Source: Orbicella faveolata (taxonomy: Eukaryota; Cnidaria; Anthozoa; Scleractinia; Merulinidae). From it: DNA of 64,000 nucleotides. Below, piece by piece: positions 23,201-38,200 of the stretch (position 1 is its first letter; the number at the start of each line of letters is the position of its first letter). The stretch spans positions 65,538-129,537 of the forward strand of contig NW_018149090.1 of assembly GCF_002042975.1 (NCBI RefSeq), given 5' to 3'. Both the position numbers and the translations under genes were made by a program. The notes under the pieces were generated by a model. It worked only from the letters and a program-made list of their open reading frames with translations. It searched no databases and was not told the DNA's origin.

Positions 23201-26200
23201 TGGTAAAGTTTGCCCAGCCATCAGAGAAAGGTACAGTTATATTTCCGCCTAACAAGGCATCAGGATCTCCACTTCCATTCTTGATGAACGCTGTCACATA
23301 CCTGTCAAATGTTCAGAATAAAATCAAACTCAGCTCGATGTATTCATTAGTTTGCAATGCAAAAGAGATACGTTTTCATTGGAAATAAGAATGGGAAAGT
23401 CTGTAAATGAAAAAGATGAGCAATGAGGACAAAACACTTAGACCTACGTACCACTGTCCCTGGTACCCATGTCCCAGCATGCGTACAGTGCGGTTAAGCT
23501 TGTCGACCATCATAAGCTTTGGTTGAACTTGGAAGGGAACAGTTTCATTGGCTCCTTGAGGCTCTTGCATCACAATCAGTCGAACAGGAATCAGGTAATC
23601 ATGAACTGGATTGGTCTTGTTGCCTTCTTTCATGGACACCACCTGATCAAACCGCCATGTACCATTCTTTGGTCCCGCTAAAAAAACAGTTAGCGAGTCA
23701 ATAACTCCATAACATCATTGCTTTCTTGAGAAAACAATTGAAGAAGCCTTGTAAAATTTTGTTGAATTTCTAAAAGGAATGGGATATAGTCACTCATTCT
23801 TATTTGCACAGCTTAAAAACTTGGGAAAGTTTTGGAGAATTCGAAAATGATTTTGAAATCCTAATGTTCAAAATTTCCCAAACTTTCACGGCTGTTTGAA
23901 TCAGAATATGTAAACACGCGCGCTCTCTTTCTTTATTTCTATGTCTTTACCCTCTGCGGGCGTGGCTCGTGTCCATCCTTTCGGGAGTTTTCGAGGAGGT
24001 TCGGGATCCGTGACTTCAATCGATACCATGTCGAGTTTGAGTGAGGAAGCCATGCGACCTGTCTGGGCTACCTCGACAGCTTTCGACGCTAACGACTGGA
24101 GAGCAACGTAGTGATCTGTGGGGTTCTGGGTTGGTAAGGCTGTGGTTGTTATGGTAACTGGAGGAGCGGTGGTGAAACTATGAAAGAAATAAAATTCGTA
24201 AATAACAGGTATTTGAAATGACTACAAAATGCCATTCCTGATTCCCAAAAATCAACTGAGAGAGAAGTCTGAAGAAAAACCAAAACCATCAAATCCCTTT
24301 GATTTTGACGTCAACTCCCTTAAAAGTAATGTGAGCGACATCACATAAATACTTGGAAAATATTTTGCTTACGAACTTTGAAATGAAAACGTTCGTACAT
24401 AAGGTGGGGTATCTCACTAACCTTGAATTTTCAGGGACAAACTTGTCCTCTGGCGTGTAAGCAATGCTAGGCAGCGGCGGATCACCGATCTCGATAGTGA
24501 CGGTCATCGTCTTATCGTCGGGTTCTCTTCGACGTCTTCGTGAGCTCCCGGCAGCATTTACGATCTCGACCACCCGAATGCGGGACTCGTCGATATTAAG
24601 AAGAGAGGCCAGATTTTGGATTAAATTCTTTTCAAAAAAGTCGTTGAAATGAACAGGTTTGCTTCCTAAGAGAAAAAATTCAGTCTTTGCATTAAACAAT
24701 TTGAGAGCCATATCAAGGAATATTAAGAGAATACAGAGGTTTTTGATAGTTCCAGCTTTCATTCTATTCTTACCAAGTTTGACTTGTACAACAGGAGCAG
24801 TTCTTATGTCCACAGCGACATTTCCTTTAACCACTACATAAAACAGTTGGCTTTCTCGATCGTAGTAGTTAGCTCCGCTGTTGCTTGTAAGCGGAGGCTC
24901 AAACTGGTCATCCGGGAGATTGGGGTCTTTCTTTTTGTAGCTGAAGTTCTGTTCATCGAGTTTAGCATTAGTCGGGTACATGTAGACACCTGCGCGGTAT
25001 ACGTCCAACCGTTGGGGTGTGGTGTACCAAATGGCAACGCGCAGGGCTTGAGAGCTGTCTGCGTTTAGCAAAGTCAGTCGGAGACTTTGAGGATTGGTGC
25101 CTGAAGAGGGAAAATCAGCCAAACAATGAGCAGCTATACAAAAATGTTATCGAAAAGATGTAGACGAAACAATGTGCAAAGGTAGTCCTGTCCGATAGCC
25201 CGGACTAGTGGATTGTCTAGTCGGCTAATGGATTCTGCTCGTCACCCGATGGACAAGTAATATTTGTTGGGAAAATGTTGACGAAATTCACATTACACTA
25301 CGTAGTGAAAATGATTTTCGGGCCAGTACATCATAGCTAAAGCTTACCCCAAGGGTAAGCCTGAACATTTGTTCTTGCACACTGTTAAAGTGTACAGGTT
25401 TAAACTAAACAGGAGCAAACTAAACCACTGCTTCCGTTTTAAAGCAAAAATTGATCCTTGAGTCTGCCTTTTTATTGGAATGAAAGTAAACTTTACTCAA
25501 GAGATTCCGGTGGAGATTCAATGATTGTAAATATGTTCACCTGTGAAATAGACAGTATAGTTGTTTTGGGTTGCCACAATAGAGAAGAATGTGGATATTC
25601 GCTCCATGCACGCGTATCCAAAGCAACAGCCATGATCCATTGGTCCATTCAGCAGATCGGTATAGCCATTGGATGACAAAGCAACTGGAGAGAGTCTGCG
25701 AAGTTCTGTGTCAGCGTCCAAACTCTCGATGACAAACATGTGATAGTCTATAGGGAAAGAAGAGATGGTGTCAACAAGAATTGTTTTCTTACTTGTATGA
25801 ACTTTTTCTGCGCACTAATTACTGTTCTTTTCACCTTCATGTACTGTGAAGTTCGAATATATTTACCTCAAACACAAAAAATAACTGTGAGTGTGAGGTC
25901 GAACTTCAGCGTTAGTGGATACCATATATTTTAATTTTAGTCAAAGGAAAATAATCTTAAGAGAATTTAAGTACTTTTCAACAAAAATTGGTTACAAGGT
26001 GAGTGATACTTGTTCCAAGGCTACTTCACCATAATACTTGCTGCATTCATTTCTTACCCAAACTGGTACAATTGTACGCATTCCATGCAGAATTCCACGA
26101 GCAAAAGCTCTGCGCACGCGTTCCTCGCACAATCCCGTGATGCGGTGCAACGACAGAGGCGTTCAGACGTGAACTATCTAATGACGTCAGAAAACCTCTA

Positions 26201-29200
26201 GGTATACGGTAATCGCCTGAAAAATGGAAATATTAACCTTGTTAGATAATTAATAAATTCCTTTTTCATTTGTTAGTTTAAGAGGAGCATTTCGGTTGAA
26301 GTAGTCGAAGTTAATTAAATACAATGCACGTGTTTACCATAGTTAATAGGGGGGAATGGTTATGAAGCCCGGCAAACATAAGAGGAGCAAACAAAATGCC
26401 AAGGTTTATGTTGGAAGGTCCACGACCGTGCACAATCTTTTGTTTTTCGTTCATACACTATGCATGAGTTACGTAATCAAAACATTTCTATTGGTTAGTT
26501 CCTCGGTCAGTGGTAAACAACTATTGTGTTTGTGCACGGTCAAGGCCAAAATAGAGAGAACAAAAACATACGACAAAGAACTTTGTCGAGTTTCATAACC
26601 ATTCCACCCTATTGAGTATGTGTTCACAAAAAAATACAGATACAGGATAAAACAGCACAAGACAGTGCCAGCTACAACTCCTGATCACATGTTGAAAGAT
26701 CGCTTTACTAATACTAGCTGGAGTTGTGTGAATTGCTGAGTTTGCACTGTTTCCCTGTCACGGCAGATAAGACAATTTCTGTAGTAATCTCATACCTAGG
26801 CCTCTCCTTGGATCTCCATTCCACTCGTACTCAGCCTTGGAAATGACACTTCCGCCGGAAGCACCAGTGAGAGTTCCATCCAGATCCTTGATGAGCACGT
26901 GTTTGGCGCCATCACAGTCCATATCGATACAGTCAGAAGGGTTTATCCACCCGATATTTGATGGTGTTATATAAAATAACTTGTCGTTATCGACATTATA
27001 CAAAGAGATGGCTTTTGTCTCGACTGGATGGAAGGCATCTGGAGACATAGGATTAGTTGTTAATGCCACACTGTCGTGACCACACTTTGTGCCAAAATGC
27101 GCGAATCCAACGTTGTTAAGTTCAACAACGCCTCGTATTGCTGGATAACTCTCTACACTGTGCCAGGGTGACTTTGGTGCCAGGCTAGTTGATGACGAAA
27201 ACGTTGTCAGCATAAAACCAATATGGCCGCCTCCTTTTGAGCGCGGCGCGCGGAGTGGCTTCGTGATGGCGGAGTTTCGAGGCACAACCGAGTCACTGAC
27301 GCAGTCAAAACTGGGACTGGTACCGACAATTAGGACTCGGTCAAGGCGAACAAACTTGTCAGCGGTTTTGTGAGAGAGAGCGGGAGGACTCCAGACGTTA
27401 ACGTGAATTCCTGGATATAACAACAGTATTACTAAAATTATGTTTGAATACAATTAAGCGTATAATCAATTTTAAAGTGGAAGCGTAAGGCCTTCGCTAA
27501 CTCTACTCTAAAGATGCTCATTTACTGTCAGATTCGATTGCTGACAACCGAAATACTTCGCTATTGAGAAAGGCTACCGTTTATCATACTTTTAATATGG
27601 GTGGATTACTCATTCAATACAGTATAGCCCTCGTTTTCAAATTAACCATTCTGAACGAAAAAAAAAACCTTTTTTATGTCCTTCGTAACCAATATTCATA
27701 AGAATAAAACGTTTCCTCTGGCAGCTAATTAGATCAAACCCAGAACATTTTGTTTTTGTTAATTAACTCTCTAAAATCCGATATAGTTCAATCCCAATAG
27801 TTAGAAATGTCATCTTCTTATCTTTTGTCGATAAATGATAGAAGGAGGAAGTAATGAGCAAAAATAGAGGTCATGTTTTCGAAAACGTTAAAACTGGCGC
27901 AACTTCTTAACTCTCCTCACCTAAGTTATTATCAGCAACAACTGTATCCTGAATAATAACTCGAGAGGCTGGATAACCAAACACGCCAAAATCCCAGCTT
28001 TTCCAAAGAACAAAATGAGCGATCTTGAGACAGTCAGGCAGTCCGTCGTTAAAGCCAATGTGGATCCCGTGTAGGGTGGTGTGAGCAAAGTTAGCTTCCC
28101 ATCGTTCCTCAGACTTATCTCCATAGCAACTTTCACCCCGGATGTGGAACCCAACCCTTTCGCTTCCAGCTGCCGCATTTTCTCGAAGAACAATATTGGA
28201 TGCCTTGCTGATGTCAAAGGAAGCATGCCAGAGTTTGTTATTCACCTCGTATCTCCCTTTGTAGGTCGCTATTGTATAAAATAGCACATCAGTTACTTTA
28301 CTACATATGATATACGTTTGATATTTGACGTTCAGCACGGTGTTGAAGAGACAAGCATACTCCGACCTAAAACTAGAATAATCGATAGTTTGAGAATTTA
28401 GATCTATAGAAGCTCAAGAATTTAGGTTCCGTGGATTTATTGCTATACAAGTTATGTTAGGAAGCCATTAGGACTAATAAAAATAGATAACAGCCCTCCT
28501 TTGGAATCAAACTCTTGTGAACATAAAGTTCTTGCGTTCTTCTCCTGCTCTTCATAACAGGTACATTACTCGTTCCGATCGATTTTAGAGACCTTTTCTG
28601 ATTAAGAAAAAAAAAAAACTTTCGAAACATCTGACCATGAAGTAAATGGAGAGGGGTTGTTACGCGATTCATAATCCGCTCGCAATCTTCAACGTTATCG
28701 TGAACAGTCTTAAACAGCTCAGAATTAGGATTCAAACAATACAGTCACATGATTGTAATACCTGGTGAAACGCTCAATACAGCCAAGTTATGGAGAACTT
28801 TGTTATTCCTGCCCCAGACTCTAACGGACGAGCCGACTGTGTGGTGAATGACGTTATCGACAACAGTTAACTCATTTGTCCCAAATACACCAATAGCAGT
28901 GTTGAATCCGTCATGGAATGAATTACCCCGGATGTAAGATGACTTCAGATTTCCGGCATCCAAGATTGCCAGTGAATATCTTTAAAAGAAAACAAGTCAA
29001 ATTTTCGGTTATTCGTTGCACATAATTAAGGCGCGCCTTTCCAGTCAACACATCCATTACATTTCTATGCCATATTTTTTATTACCTTGGATCAAAGTAA
29101 TCAGGCCACCCTTCCTGTCCACAATGGCGAAATTCAACATTCTCCACACGAACCCTTCGGTTAGTTGACTCCATGCCTTCAAATGAACCAATCAAGAGGC

Positions 29201-32200
29201 GACCTCCAAACGACTGTTTATCAAGCACTTGATCGGCATCATCAGCGCCCTCAATCACGATGTTCCTGGTCAGCAGTCCCACCTCAGCGGCTAATGTGTA
29301 GTTCCAGTTCCCTGTGGTGTATGACTCGGCAATGTGTCTGTATTTCAGGGTATCATTCAGTTCAAGGGTTTTGCGATCATGGTAGACGTTAACTGAAAAG
29401 GAAAACGAGATTACACGGCGAAATGCAATTTTTACTCAAAAACACTTTCCTATTTATTGGATTGTTACACTGTCCATCTCTACCCTCTTCAATTCGAAGT
29501 CGACTTGGTAGAAAACAAACATGGGTTGACATTGAAATTCCGCGTTTGACAAGCGAAATTCACACGTCTTTTCATGAGGGAACTAGAGAAGCCGCAAACT
29601 AAAGGGGGAGAAATGATCATATACGACAGCCACTATCTAGAACCAAAACCAAGCAACACTTTGGCTCATACTATATTTTCCATTCACCAAAATAAGTTGC
29701 CAGCGTACCTATCTTGTAGATTTCAGTGTCGTAGGGTTCAAACGAAGTCGGTGCAATGACAATTTCCTCCCCTGATTTCCAGTCCACCGCCTCTTGCAAA
29801 TAGATGACGTTGCTTCCTGGGTCAGCGGTTTTGCTAAGTCGGGTCCAGTACACTGATCTATTTAGGCCGTGGATCTCCAAGTTCCCGAACACACCTTGGA
29901 AAGAGAAGGTTATTTTGAATTAGTTGCTTTTGAGGAATCGTCAATTGTTAATAGTCGAACATCCATTTAATGCGCTGGAATTTAAGTGTTTAAGCCGTTT
30001 GGAAAGAGTTAAAGAATTTGACTAAAAGTTGATCTAGAACTCTATAAGGTCATTTCATTTGCTACAAGAATCAACATGCAACTCTAATACTTACCTATAG
30101 CTTTAGAACCAATATTAGGACCACCTTGGACCGGAATGTCTGGGTTGTCCATATTTCCGTTAAGACTAATTAATACATTGCCAGTCATTGGTTGATCTTC
30201 CCAGCCAATGATGAGGTTACCTCCTTGACCAATCACGATGTCCGTTACGTTGAGGACAAAGTCCATGTAAGGTTCTAGTTCTAGTGTGCCGTATATGAAG
30301 AGTTTTCTCATGTAAGGGAGTTCAGTATCCGCTACCATCCACCAGTCTAAACAAACAAACATTAATAATTAATTTATTTATACGTGTAATTAATTAACCA
30401 CTCAAGTTAACTAAGAACAAATGAAGGAATTAAACAATGCATAGTAATTTACATAAAGTTTATTTTTAAACGCTTTTTGCCTGTCTCACGAACGCTGTTA
30501 AAGTAAATCGTTTCTAAATTATGAAACTGTCTTAGCAGTAAACCAAACTCAAAAGCAATTGCTCAAATAAGAAAACGAACAGGACGTTATTGCAACATGT
30601 CGAATCATCGCACGTACAAATTAAAGCGACAGCATTCCATTAACGACACCTTAATAAATAGGTACGAATTCACGTAAAACCACCATTAATTCTAGCCCTA
30701 CGCAGCTTTTAACTTTCTTTATGGAATGGCACAAAGTTTTTATTATACTATAGTCCTTAGGTTTCGCAAATTTCAATATTTTCAAGTTTTCAAAATTTTA
30801 GCAAACCTCTCGCTGGTTTTAACCATATTGCAAAAAAGAAAAAAGAAAAAAAAAACACTTCCAAAAAACTATAAGTAAAAAGCTCTAGTTTTCTGTGTGA
30901 CGTACGCTGTTGGATGATGACGTCATCTCCGTCTTGAGGCAGCTGTTTGTTGTGGCCTCCATATCCAGGCTCTGTTCCGTACCAGGCGTCCGGGTCTGAC
31001 CACACAGCAAATACTAAGGGACGTTTCTCAGGGGGTGGGGGTGGAATTGGTTTGATACAGTTCTTGAAATAGCAACGTACAACCTAGAGATGTTAAGTGT
31101 CTTAGTTAAGTCAACAGTGGATCATACCAAGGACATTTATGCTGACCTTTCGACAAAAAAAAATATCATCAAAGTGCTTTATATAAAATAGGAAAGGAAC
31201 AATAAATACATTACAATATTTAGAGAGGAAGCCACGTTAGCCTTGGCTGGTTTTCATGCAGGTCCTCTATCCTGGTCGAATTGGAAATTTGGAGTGTTGG
31301 TTTTTTTGGAGGGAAGAAAACCCGAGAGCACGGAGAAATACCCTCAGAGCAAGGCAACAACCAACAACAAACTCAACACACGTATGGCACGGAACCGGAT
31401 TTAAACCCGAGCCACACTGGGGGAGGCGAGCCCTCTCATTACGTCGCTATCCCTGCCCAATGACTGATGATGAAGCGATATACTCACGTGCATGTTAATA
31501 TTTCGGTCAACAAGTCCCGCTGCTCCCTTTCCTGATACGATGTAAGTCAGTGCTTTGGTGAAGTTGTTGTAGTACCAGTCGCCATTTGACGCATTGTCTG
31601 GAGACGGTATACCGCTGGACATGTTGACAAACTTGCCAGTTATAGATATCATATCTGGATCCTGTTTCATGGGGTGAGTCATCCAGATGAAGTCCTCGGC
31701 ATTAAATTCATAGAGTGCCCCACTAAAACGAGAAACACGAGAAAAGAAATACAAGTATTAGCACTAACGGGGAGCATCAGCTGTGGCTAACCATAGAAGG
31801 AAACGAGGCTGATCTCTTATAGTCATACAACGGCAATTTTATGTGTACTGTTTAAATACAGGCACTGAGGTAGAATCCCAGGAACGGCTCTGGGCATGAA
31901 ACATATGGCGCAGGAGTGTGGAGGCTGAGATAACGAAATGCAGCTATAGTTGGCACAACCTGGTTTAACTTGCGCAGGATAGAGTAAGATGGAGAGGGAC
32001 TGTCAACGACCTTTGCTATACTATGGTGCAGACAGGTATAACAGAACTTAACAGAGTCACAACCAGGTTAAAGTAGGAATAAATGATACTACCTTGTCGA
32101 AAATCTTCCCATAATATGGGCCCTTTTGAGCAAAAAAGACGAACATCTCATTACGAGTTAAGGATAAACTACCATGGGAACGACTTGCACAACTGTGCCG

Positions 32201-35200
32201 GGTTGCTCAAAGCCCGATTAAGCAAACCCAGGATAAGGGAGAATTTTGTTTTGCGATGAGGATTTCTGTTTGTATTGTTTGGCCTTCTGTTTTGAGTTCG
32301 AATAATCTCAAAATACACAAAACATAAACAATGAAAAACATTTGTATACAAGAAAAAAATATCCTTCAGTTAACTTTTAATCCTGGGTAAGCGTTAACCG
32401 GCTTCTGAACAACCCGACCCTGAACAATGTACTTTACAGCCCAACGATTCCACTACATTACCCCACTGCTTGATCACAGACCCAGTATTATAGAGTCGCT
32501 TTTTACGTTACAGTTTCTATGAGGCGACGCATTAATGAACAAGGCACATCTGCTATCGAGAAGTTTTATTTTCTTACGCAACTATACCTGTATGAAATGT
32601 TGGTGAGCTGAGGAGCGTTGTCAAAACTAAAATTATAGTTTTGTCCCAGAATTACGGTCGCCATCCAGCCTTGATTGTGAGTAAGCCTCATAAATTCCCA
32701 GGGAACTCGGCTTGTTCCATGTTCATTTGTTAACAGAGCGTCACGATAAAGCAGGGAACTTGGGAGCGCTTTGTTCCAGGACATCCGGCGGAAACGCACC
32801 GTCGAGTCACACACACTTCCGGAAACGTGGATTACACTTGCGTTGGGAGATTGAGAACAGTGATTTGGAGGAAGATTGGGGTTTGAAGGGACAACACTCC
32901 CTCCTCCTGACAAACCTGAAGTGTGATAGCAAAGCTTCGTTAACACCAGGCCTTGCGGCGAAATTTTCTATTGCTTTTAAATCTAAGATAAATTGCTGCT
33001 GTTTAGAAAAAAAACTAATGAAAATTGTGAATGAAAAGTATAACTTGTCTAGTCTCTCTAAGGCACTGGAGAGTTGCTACATAACAGTTGTAAATGCAGA
33101 TGTATGATCATAATAGTCACGCATTTAACTTTGAGCTTCATGTAACTGGTCGTCAGGCATCCATTCAACTGAACACACGAAACAACTATTACAAATTATA
33201 GCATGATTGAAAATACCAACTGACAGAAGGCGCGTGCTAAACCATTAAGCCAACCGCTTCGCTCGGTCCGTAATGTCACGACCTTGGGCCAATATTCCAC
33301 AGTACGGCCCTCGCGCTCGGTTAGTAAGAGGTTATTATTTTGTCGACTTAATCAAAGCTTAAGCTTTCTTTAATAATCAACATCGCACGCTAACCTGTTA
33401 AAGTTCCATCAAGATCTTCAAAGACGCTCTCGTGTTCCCATTTGAAGGCTGCCTTGTTTGGCGAGTTTATCAGCTGTGTTTTTTCGAATCTCGTAGTGAA
33501 ACCTCCCTCTCTCGCATGGCAGAATGAGCATCCACGAAGTGCAGCGCATGACGGCGCGTCAAAGTTCACGAACGTTGTCCCAGAGACGGTGAGGCGCGAA
33601 GATTGCGGTGCTACAAGTCCTCCTTGAGTGCACGTTGAGGGACCTCCGCTCACATCGCTATGTCCTACCACGAGAGAATCCTTCACTAAAGGTCCATTTT
33701 CTCCCCAAGGAGCGACTAGGTTGGTAAACTCAAGACCAGCTTCTTTGTTGTCTAGCACAGTGAAGTTAATTGTCTGAATAGCTCCACCGCTTGTGAGCTC
33801 GAAGCCTTTAAGGTTGTTGTAGGCAAGCAGTGTGTAGAACTTGGCGGGTGCGGATGTTTTCGAAACACAACTTCCTCCTTGCATCGGGAAGTACTCTTTA
33901 AAGATCCACACGCCATACCTAACAGATTGAAGTTACAGTTTAATAAAATCAGTTTACCAGGTAAGCGTTAAAAATGAATGTTACATATGAGTGATATGAC
34001 ATCAAAGAATATTTTACCTTCCGAACGAATGAGCCGTGTTGTTCTGAAATTCTCCTAATGGTGCATTGCTTGGGCAGACAGAGGTGGTGAACGAGGGACC
34101 CCCCGGGTGGGTAGGCAAATTGTACCAATATCCATGATGACTGCCGCCGGCTGCCGCATTGTGACGGACTGGAAACAAGTAAAACATGAATTTACCGGAG
34201 AATCACATGGAAGCGAACGATCGCAAGCATAGAAATATATTGCACTGATGACAACAGTATCAGTATATGAACCGTACTTACTCGTGTTGTTCGGGTTTGT
34301 CACCCAGAATGTCGCTGGCGTGACATCAGTTATCAGAAGTGTACTGGATGTCCGCACAGCAACACCCAAGTTGTACTGTATGGTGTTACCAGTTTCTATT
34401 CCATCCTCGATGAAGAATGCGTGACCCATGACATCGTTCGCAACGTTGTGTTCGACAAGTAACCCCGATACGCCATGTACTGTCACGGCACGGTTGAAGG
34501 TGTGATGGATTGCGCAGCCGCGGACGTAAGATCCGGTCACGTTACCACTCAGGTGAAAATGAATTGGGTAGCGACCTGGAACGTGAAGTTAATTCAGATC
34601 ATTTAAATACTTTGCCACGGCTATTTTCACGCTTGATTTGATTATAGGCAAAGTAAACAGCGATCATACAAATGTAAAAGTAGCAACTTCACACTGAGTT
34701 ATTGCCATTTACAAACGAAACACGAGATAATGTGTCTTAAGACTCCCAATGGCCAGTGTGCAATTTAACGAGGTTTGCAGTCAAACTTTAATGAAATGAG
34801 AGTTGAGAGAGAAGTATTAAAAACCAAAAAAGCAAAAGGTCCGCTGGTTCCACAACCTCTGGAACCATGGAAGGGATTAGAAACGATGACAATGACCTAA
34901 TCAACCACAGGAATCGGGGAACATCAAATTGAAGCAATCCCGGAAGCAGTGTCATTTGGAGACTATTACTTAACACTAGTTGATATAAACTTCCAGTTTT
35001 CTTTCGCTCTTCTTTGTCTTCAGAAACATTCCCCACCTCTTTCAAAAATTCTCAAATCGATCTTTCGGATTGCAAAATTTAGTTATAAGGGTGCGTTTGG
35101 TTTTGATGAAGAGATAAGGGAGAAAAAGTGCTTGTTAAAAAGTACATCCACTTAAACAATTCCCAAATATCCAGCGCTAAAGCTCAATGCAACTGAAAAA

Positions 35201-38200
35201 AATAAATTTAAGCGATTGCCCATTGCATTAGATCGGAGAAGTACAGTAAAATAGTGATTTACTCGTACCCAGTCCAAAGGCTTGTCCCGCTTTGCGCACC
35301 TCGATGTAAGAAAGTCTACCAATCACCAGTCCCTCACTCGGCATTTTTGGGTTGAGCATAATCTGGCTTCCAAACTGCTCGCTTGCCGTTGCCTTACCAT
35401 AGCGTCCCTGGAAACAGGTTTGAACTGCAAAAATACCAGGGTCGAAACCATCCGGACATTCCGGGATGCTTTCGGTCCATTCGTCATTTTCCGAACCTTC
35501 AACAACAACATTTCGAGTCAAAAGCCCGACCTCCGCGCGTGTTTCTATAATCCTTCCAGCGATGGTTTGAACAAGAGAAATATGGCGGTATTTAACTGGT
35601 GGAGTGATGCCGATGGTTCGACCATCATTAGAGACACTCGTTATGTTAAATTCTTCGTTTTCCTTTTGACTTCGACTTGTTGAGGCGAGTACCACTTGAT
35701 CACCAATCTCCCAAGTCACAGCATGTTTTAAAACGAGCTGGCTATCACCTACGTACAAAATAAATTAAATTCAGTATAAAAAATTAAATTAATCTGCGAG
35801 ATTTAATCGCGTGTCACTTGTTATAATTCAAGATATCTGCTCCTGTAAAGACTAACAGTAGCTATATACAGCGCCCGCGTGGTTTCTTCTTTTTGCGCTG
35901 TTTGACATGGATGGAAACCATATAAATTTCAAAAGAATATCATATGATTCCTATTAACTACGTGGCTTCGAAAGTCTGATTAAAACTTTTAAACGAAAAC
36001 AACGTTTAGCTGACGCAAACAAATTTCTATATCATGCGATCAATGTTCTTATGTTTGTTCTTGCTAAAGATTAACAACGGTACTATAAAGAATTTCCTTT
36101 ATTCAGCGGCGTTTTAGTACTTTTTCTAATGAATAGCAATGATATCACTAACGTCACTTATTGTTACTGATATGCCGACCAGAGAACTGTTTTCGTATAT
36201 GTATTATTTTTCCTACAAACCTGGCAAAGCGGTCGTAGCTAAGTTTGTCCACGTGATCGGCACAACTTTACCATGCAGGTCCAAAGTCCCTTGCCTGACC
36301 GCTAAAACTTTAGTTCCAAAAATGGGCAACCGCTTATTGTGCATGTGACCGTGCAGAACGATCTTAGCTTTGTGTTGAAATGGCCTTTCTTCGGTTCCGA
36401 CCTGAAGTTTTCCGCCATCAGCAACGAGAATCTTTTCAGCATTTAGTGTGAGGTCCTTCTCATCGAAAATTAACTCCCCACTAATGACCAAAATAGAGAA
36501 AACCGGAGTATCCATATCAAGAAGAATTGTTTGTCCTTTGGGAATCTGAACGAAGTCTCCTTTCCCAGGCGGACTCTTGTAACCCCAGGTGAACGGCGAC
36601 GACCACACATCGATGTACTGGAAGTCCGCGAGGTCCTGGGTCGCAATACCTCGGTTACCAACCTCCACCCGTACCTTGGTTTGTATCGTGCCTGTCCGCG
36701 GTCCTGTTGTACAGTGGATTTCGGTTTGAGAGAAGGAAGTTATCTTACAAGGGATTCCAGCGATTGTCACTTTGTTGTCGTCATCGTTTGAACTGAACCC
36801 TGATGAGAAGAGGACAAATTGTTGTGGAATTTAGGTAAGATCTTCATAAAAAGTTGCCAAGCCACTTGTCTTGAACTTAAACGAATTTATTTAAATGAAA
36901 TCCGAAACTACGGCAGGAAAAAAAAAACGACCAAGATGTGCTGTCTGCTAACAGGACCACTTACAAAACTGGTTCTATGAAGGACTTTTCTGTATTAAGT
37001 CCACGGCCGCTGCCGTTTTCACTTACCATTTCCTTTTATGGTGAGTTGTACTCCACCTCCTGTTCCACCACGTGACGGACTTACTGACGTAATACGTGAC
37101 GTAAGAGACTCTCGATACGTGAACAACCCCGACCTGGATGACGTCACTTCATTTCTTCCGACCACGCTCACTGAACAAGCAATATCAGGGTTTTCAGTCT
37201 GTCCGGTATAAGCAGGAACTTCGCAGTAGATCTCGTCTAATGAACTGTTAATGGTGGCACAAACAACATCACAGATCTTTACAGTGGTGGACGAATCAAA
37301 CCCGTGTCCTTTAACGGATACAACTCTCCCTCCTCCAAGCCCACAGTCGTTCGGTGAGATACTGGCGAGAGCTATTTCGTAGGCAAATGTCACGGCTTCA
37401 GATGTAGGGTAAGCTGATAAGCCTTTGCCTTCCACGTGCAGAATGATGCTATATATCCCTGCTGGTCTATTATCTAGCACGCATGTCAAACTTGTTTCGC
37501 TGCTGGTCACAACACTACAGGAGCTGTTGGCAATTGTCACGTCCATGTCCGCTGTATCTGTACTGAACCCAGACCCGTAAATGGTAACGTTTTTTCCTCC
37601 TTTACCACGGGAAGGCGAAATTGACTTTACATATGGTGTCGTAAATGTTCGGTAAGCGTAACGGAGACGAGGAAAGTCTTTGCTGTTTGCTGTCACAATG
37701 ACCTAAAAGACAATTTGCGCATTATTTGTGCAGCTGAATCATGGGGGGTTAAACTATTAAAATACTTGAATCAGAGCTCAAATGAAAGCTTGTTTGTGTG
37801 ATTCCCTTGCTTCCTCGTTTCAACATAATATATTAGTCAATTCCCCCCACAACGAAAAAAAAACTGGCGCAAGTGAAGGAAAATTTGTAAAACACTGATA
37901 TATCTGAAACAAAACACAAGTAACAAACGCTATGTTCCTCGCGCATAGCTTTTTTGTTAGGACACGTAGGTGACCATAGGGCATTAATTCAATTGTACTG
38001 AAGTGAAGTTCATCACCTGGTTTCTGACCCGCCAGAATCTACCACCTGACTCGAATTATCCAATGGGAACGCCCTAAACTAAATTTAGTTTTCCCTCAGT
38101 ACTTCTAGTAATATTAGCATACCTCAAATGATCCTGGGTCATGGACAGAAGTCCTACATATCACTTCCGATGACGTAACTCGTACAATGGAACAAAAGTT

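Noticed and set aside
25190-25280. Short CTAGT/ACTAG-rich stretch (GGACTAGTGGATTGTCTAGTCGG)
   Set aside because: Weak dyad symmetry only; not enough for a transposon call.
33225-33335. Short GC-rich block with CGCTTCGCTCGGTCCG and CCTCGCGCTCGGTTAG in intron 29
   Set aside because: Repeat-like, but its boundaries cannot be set from one copy.
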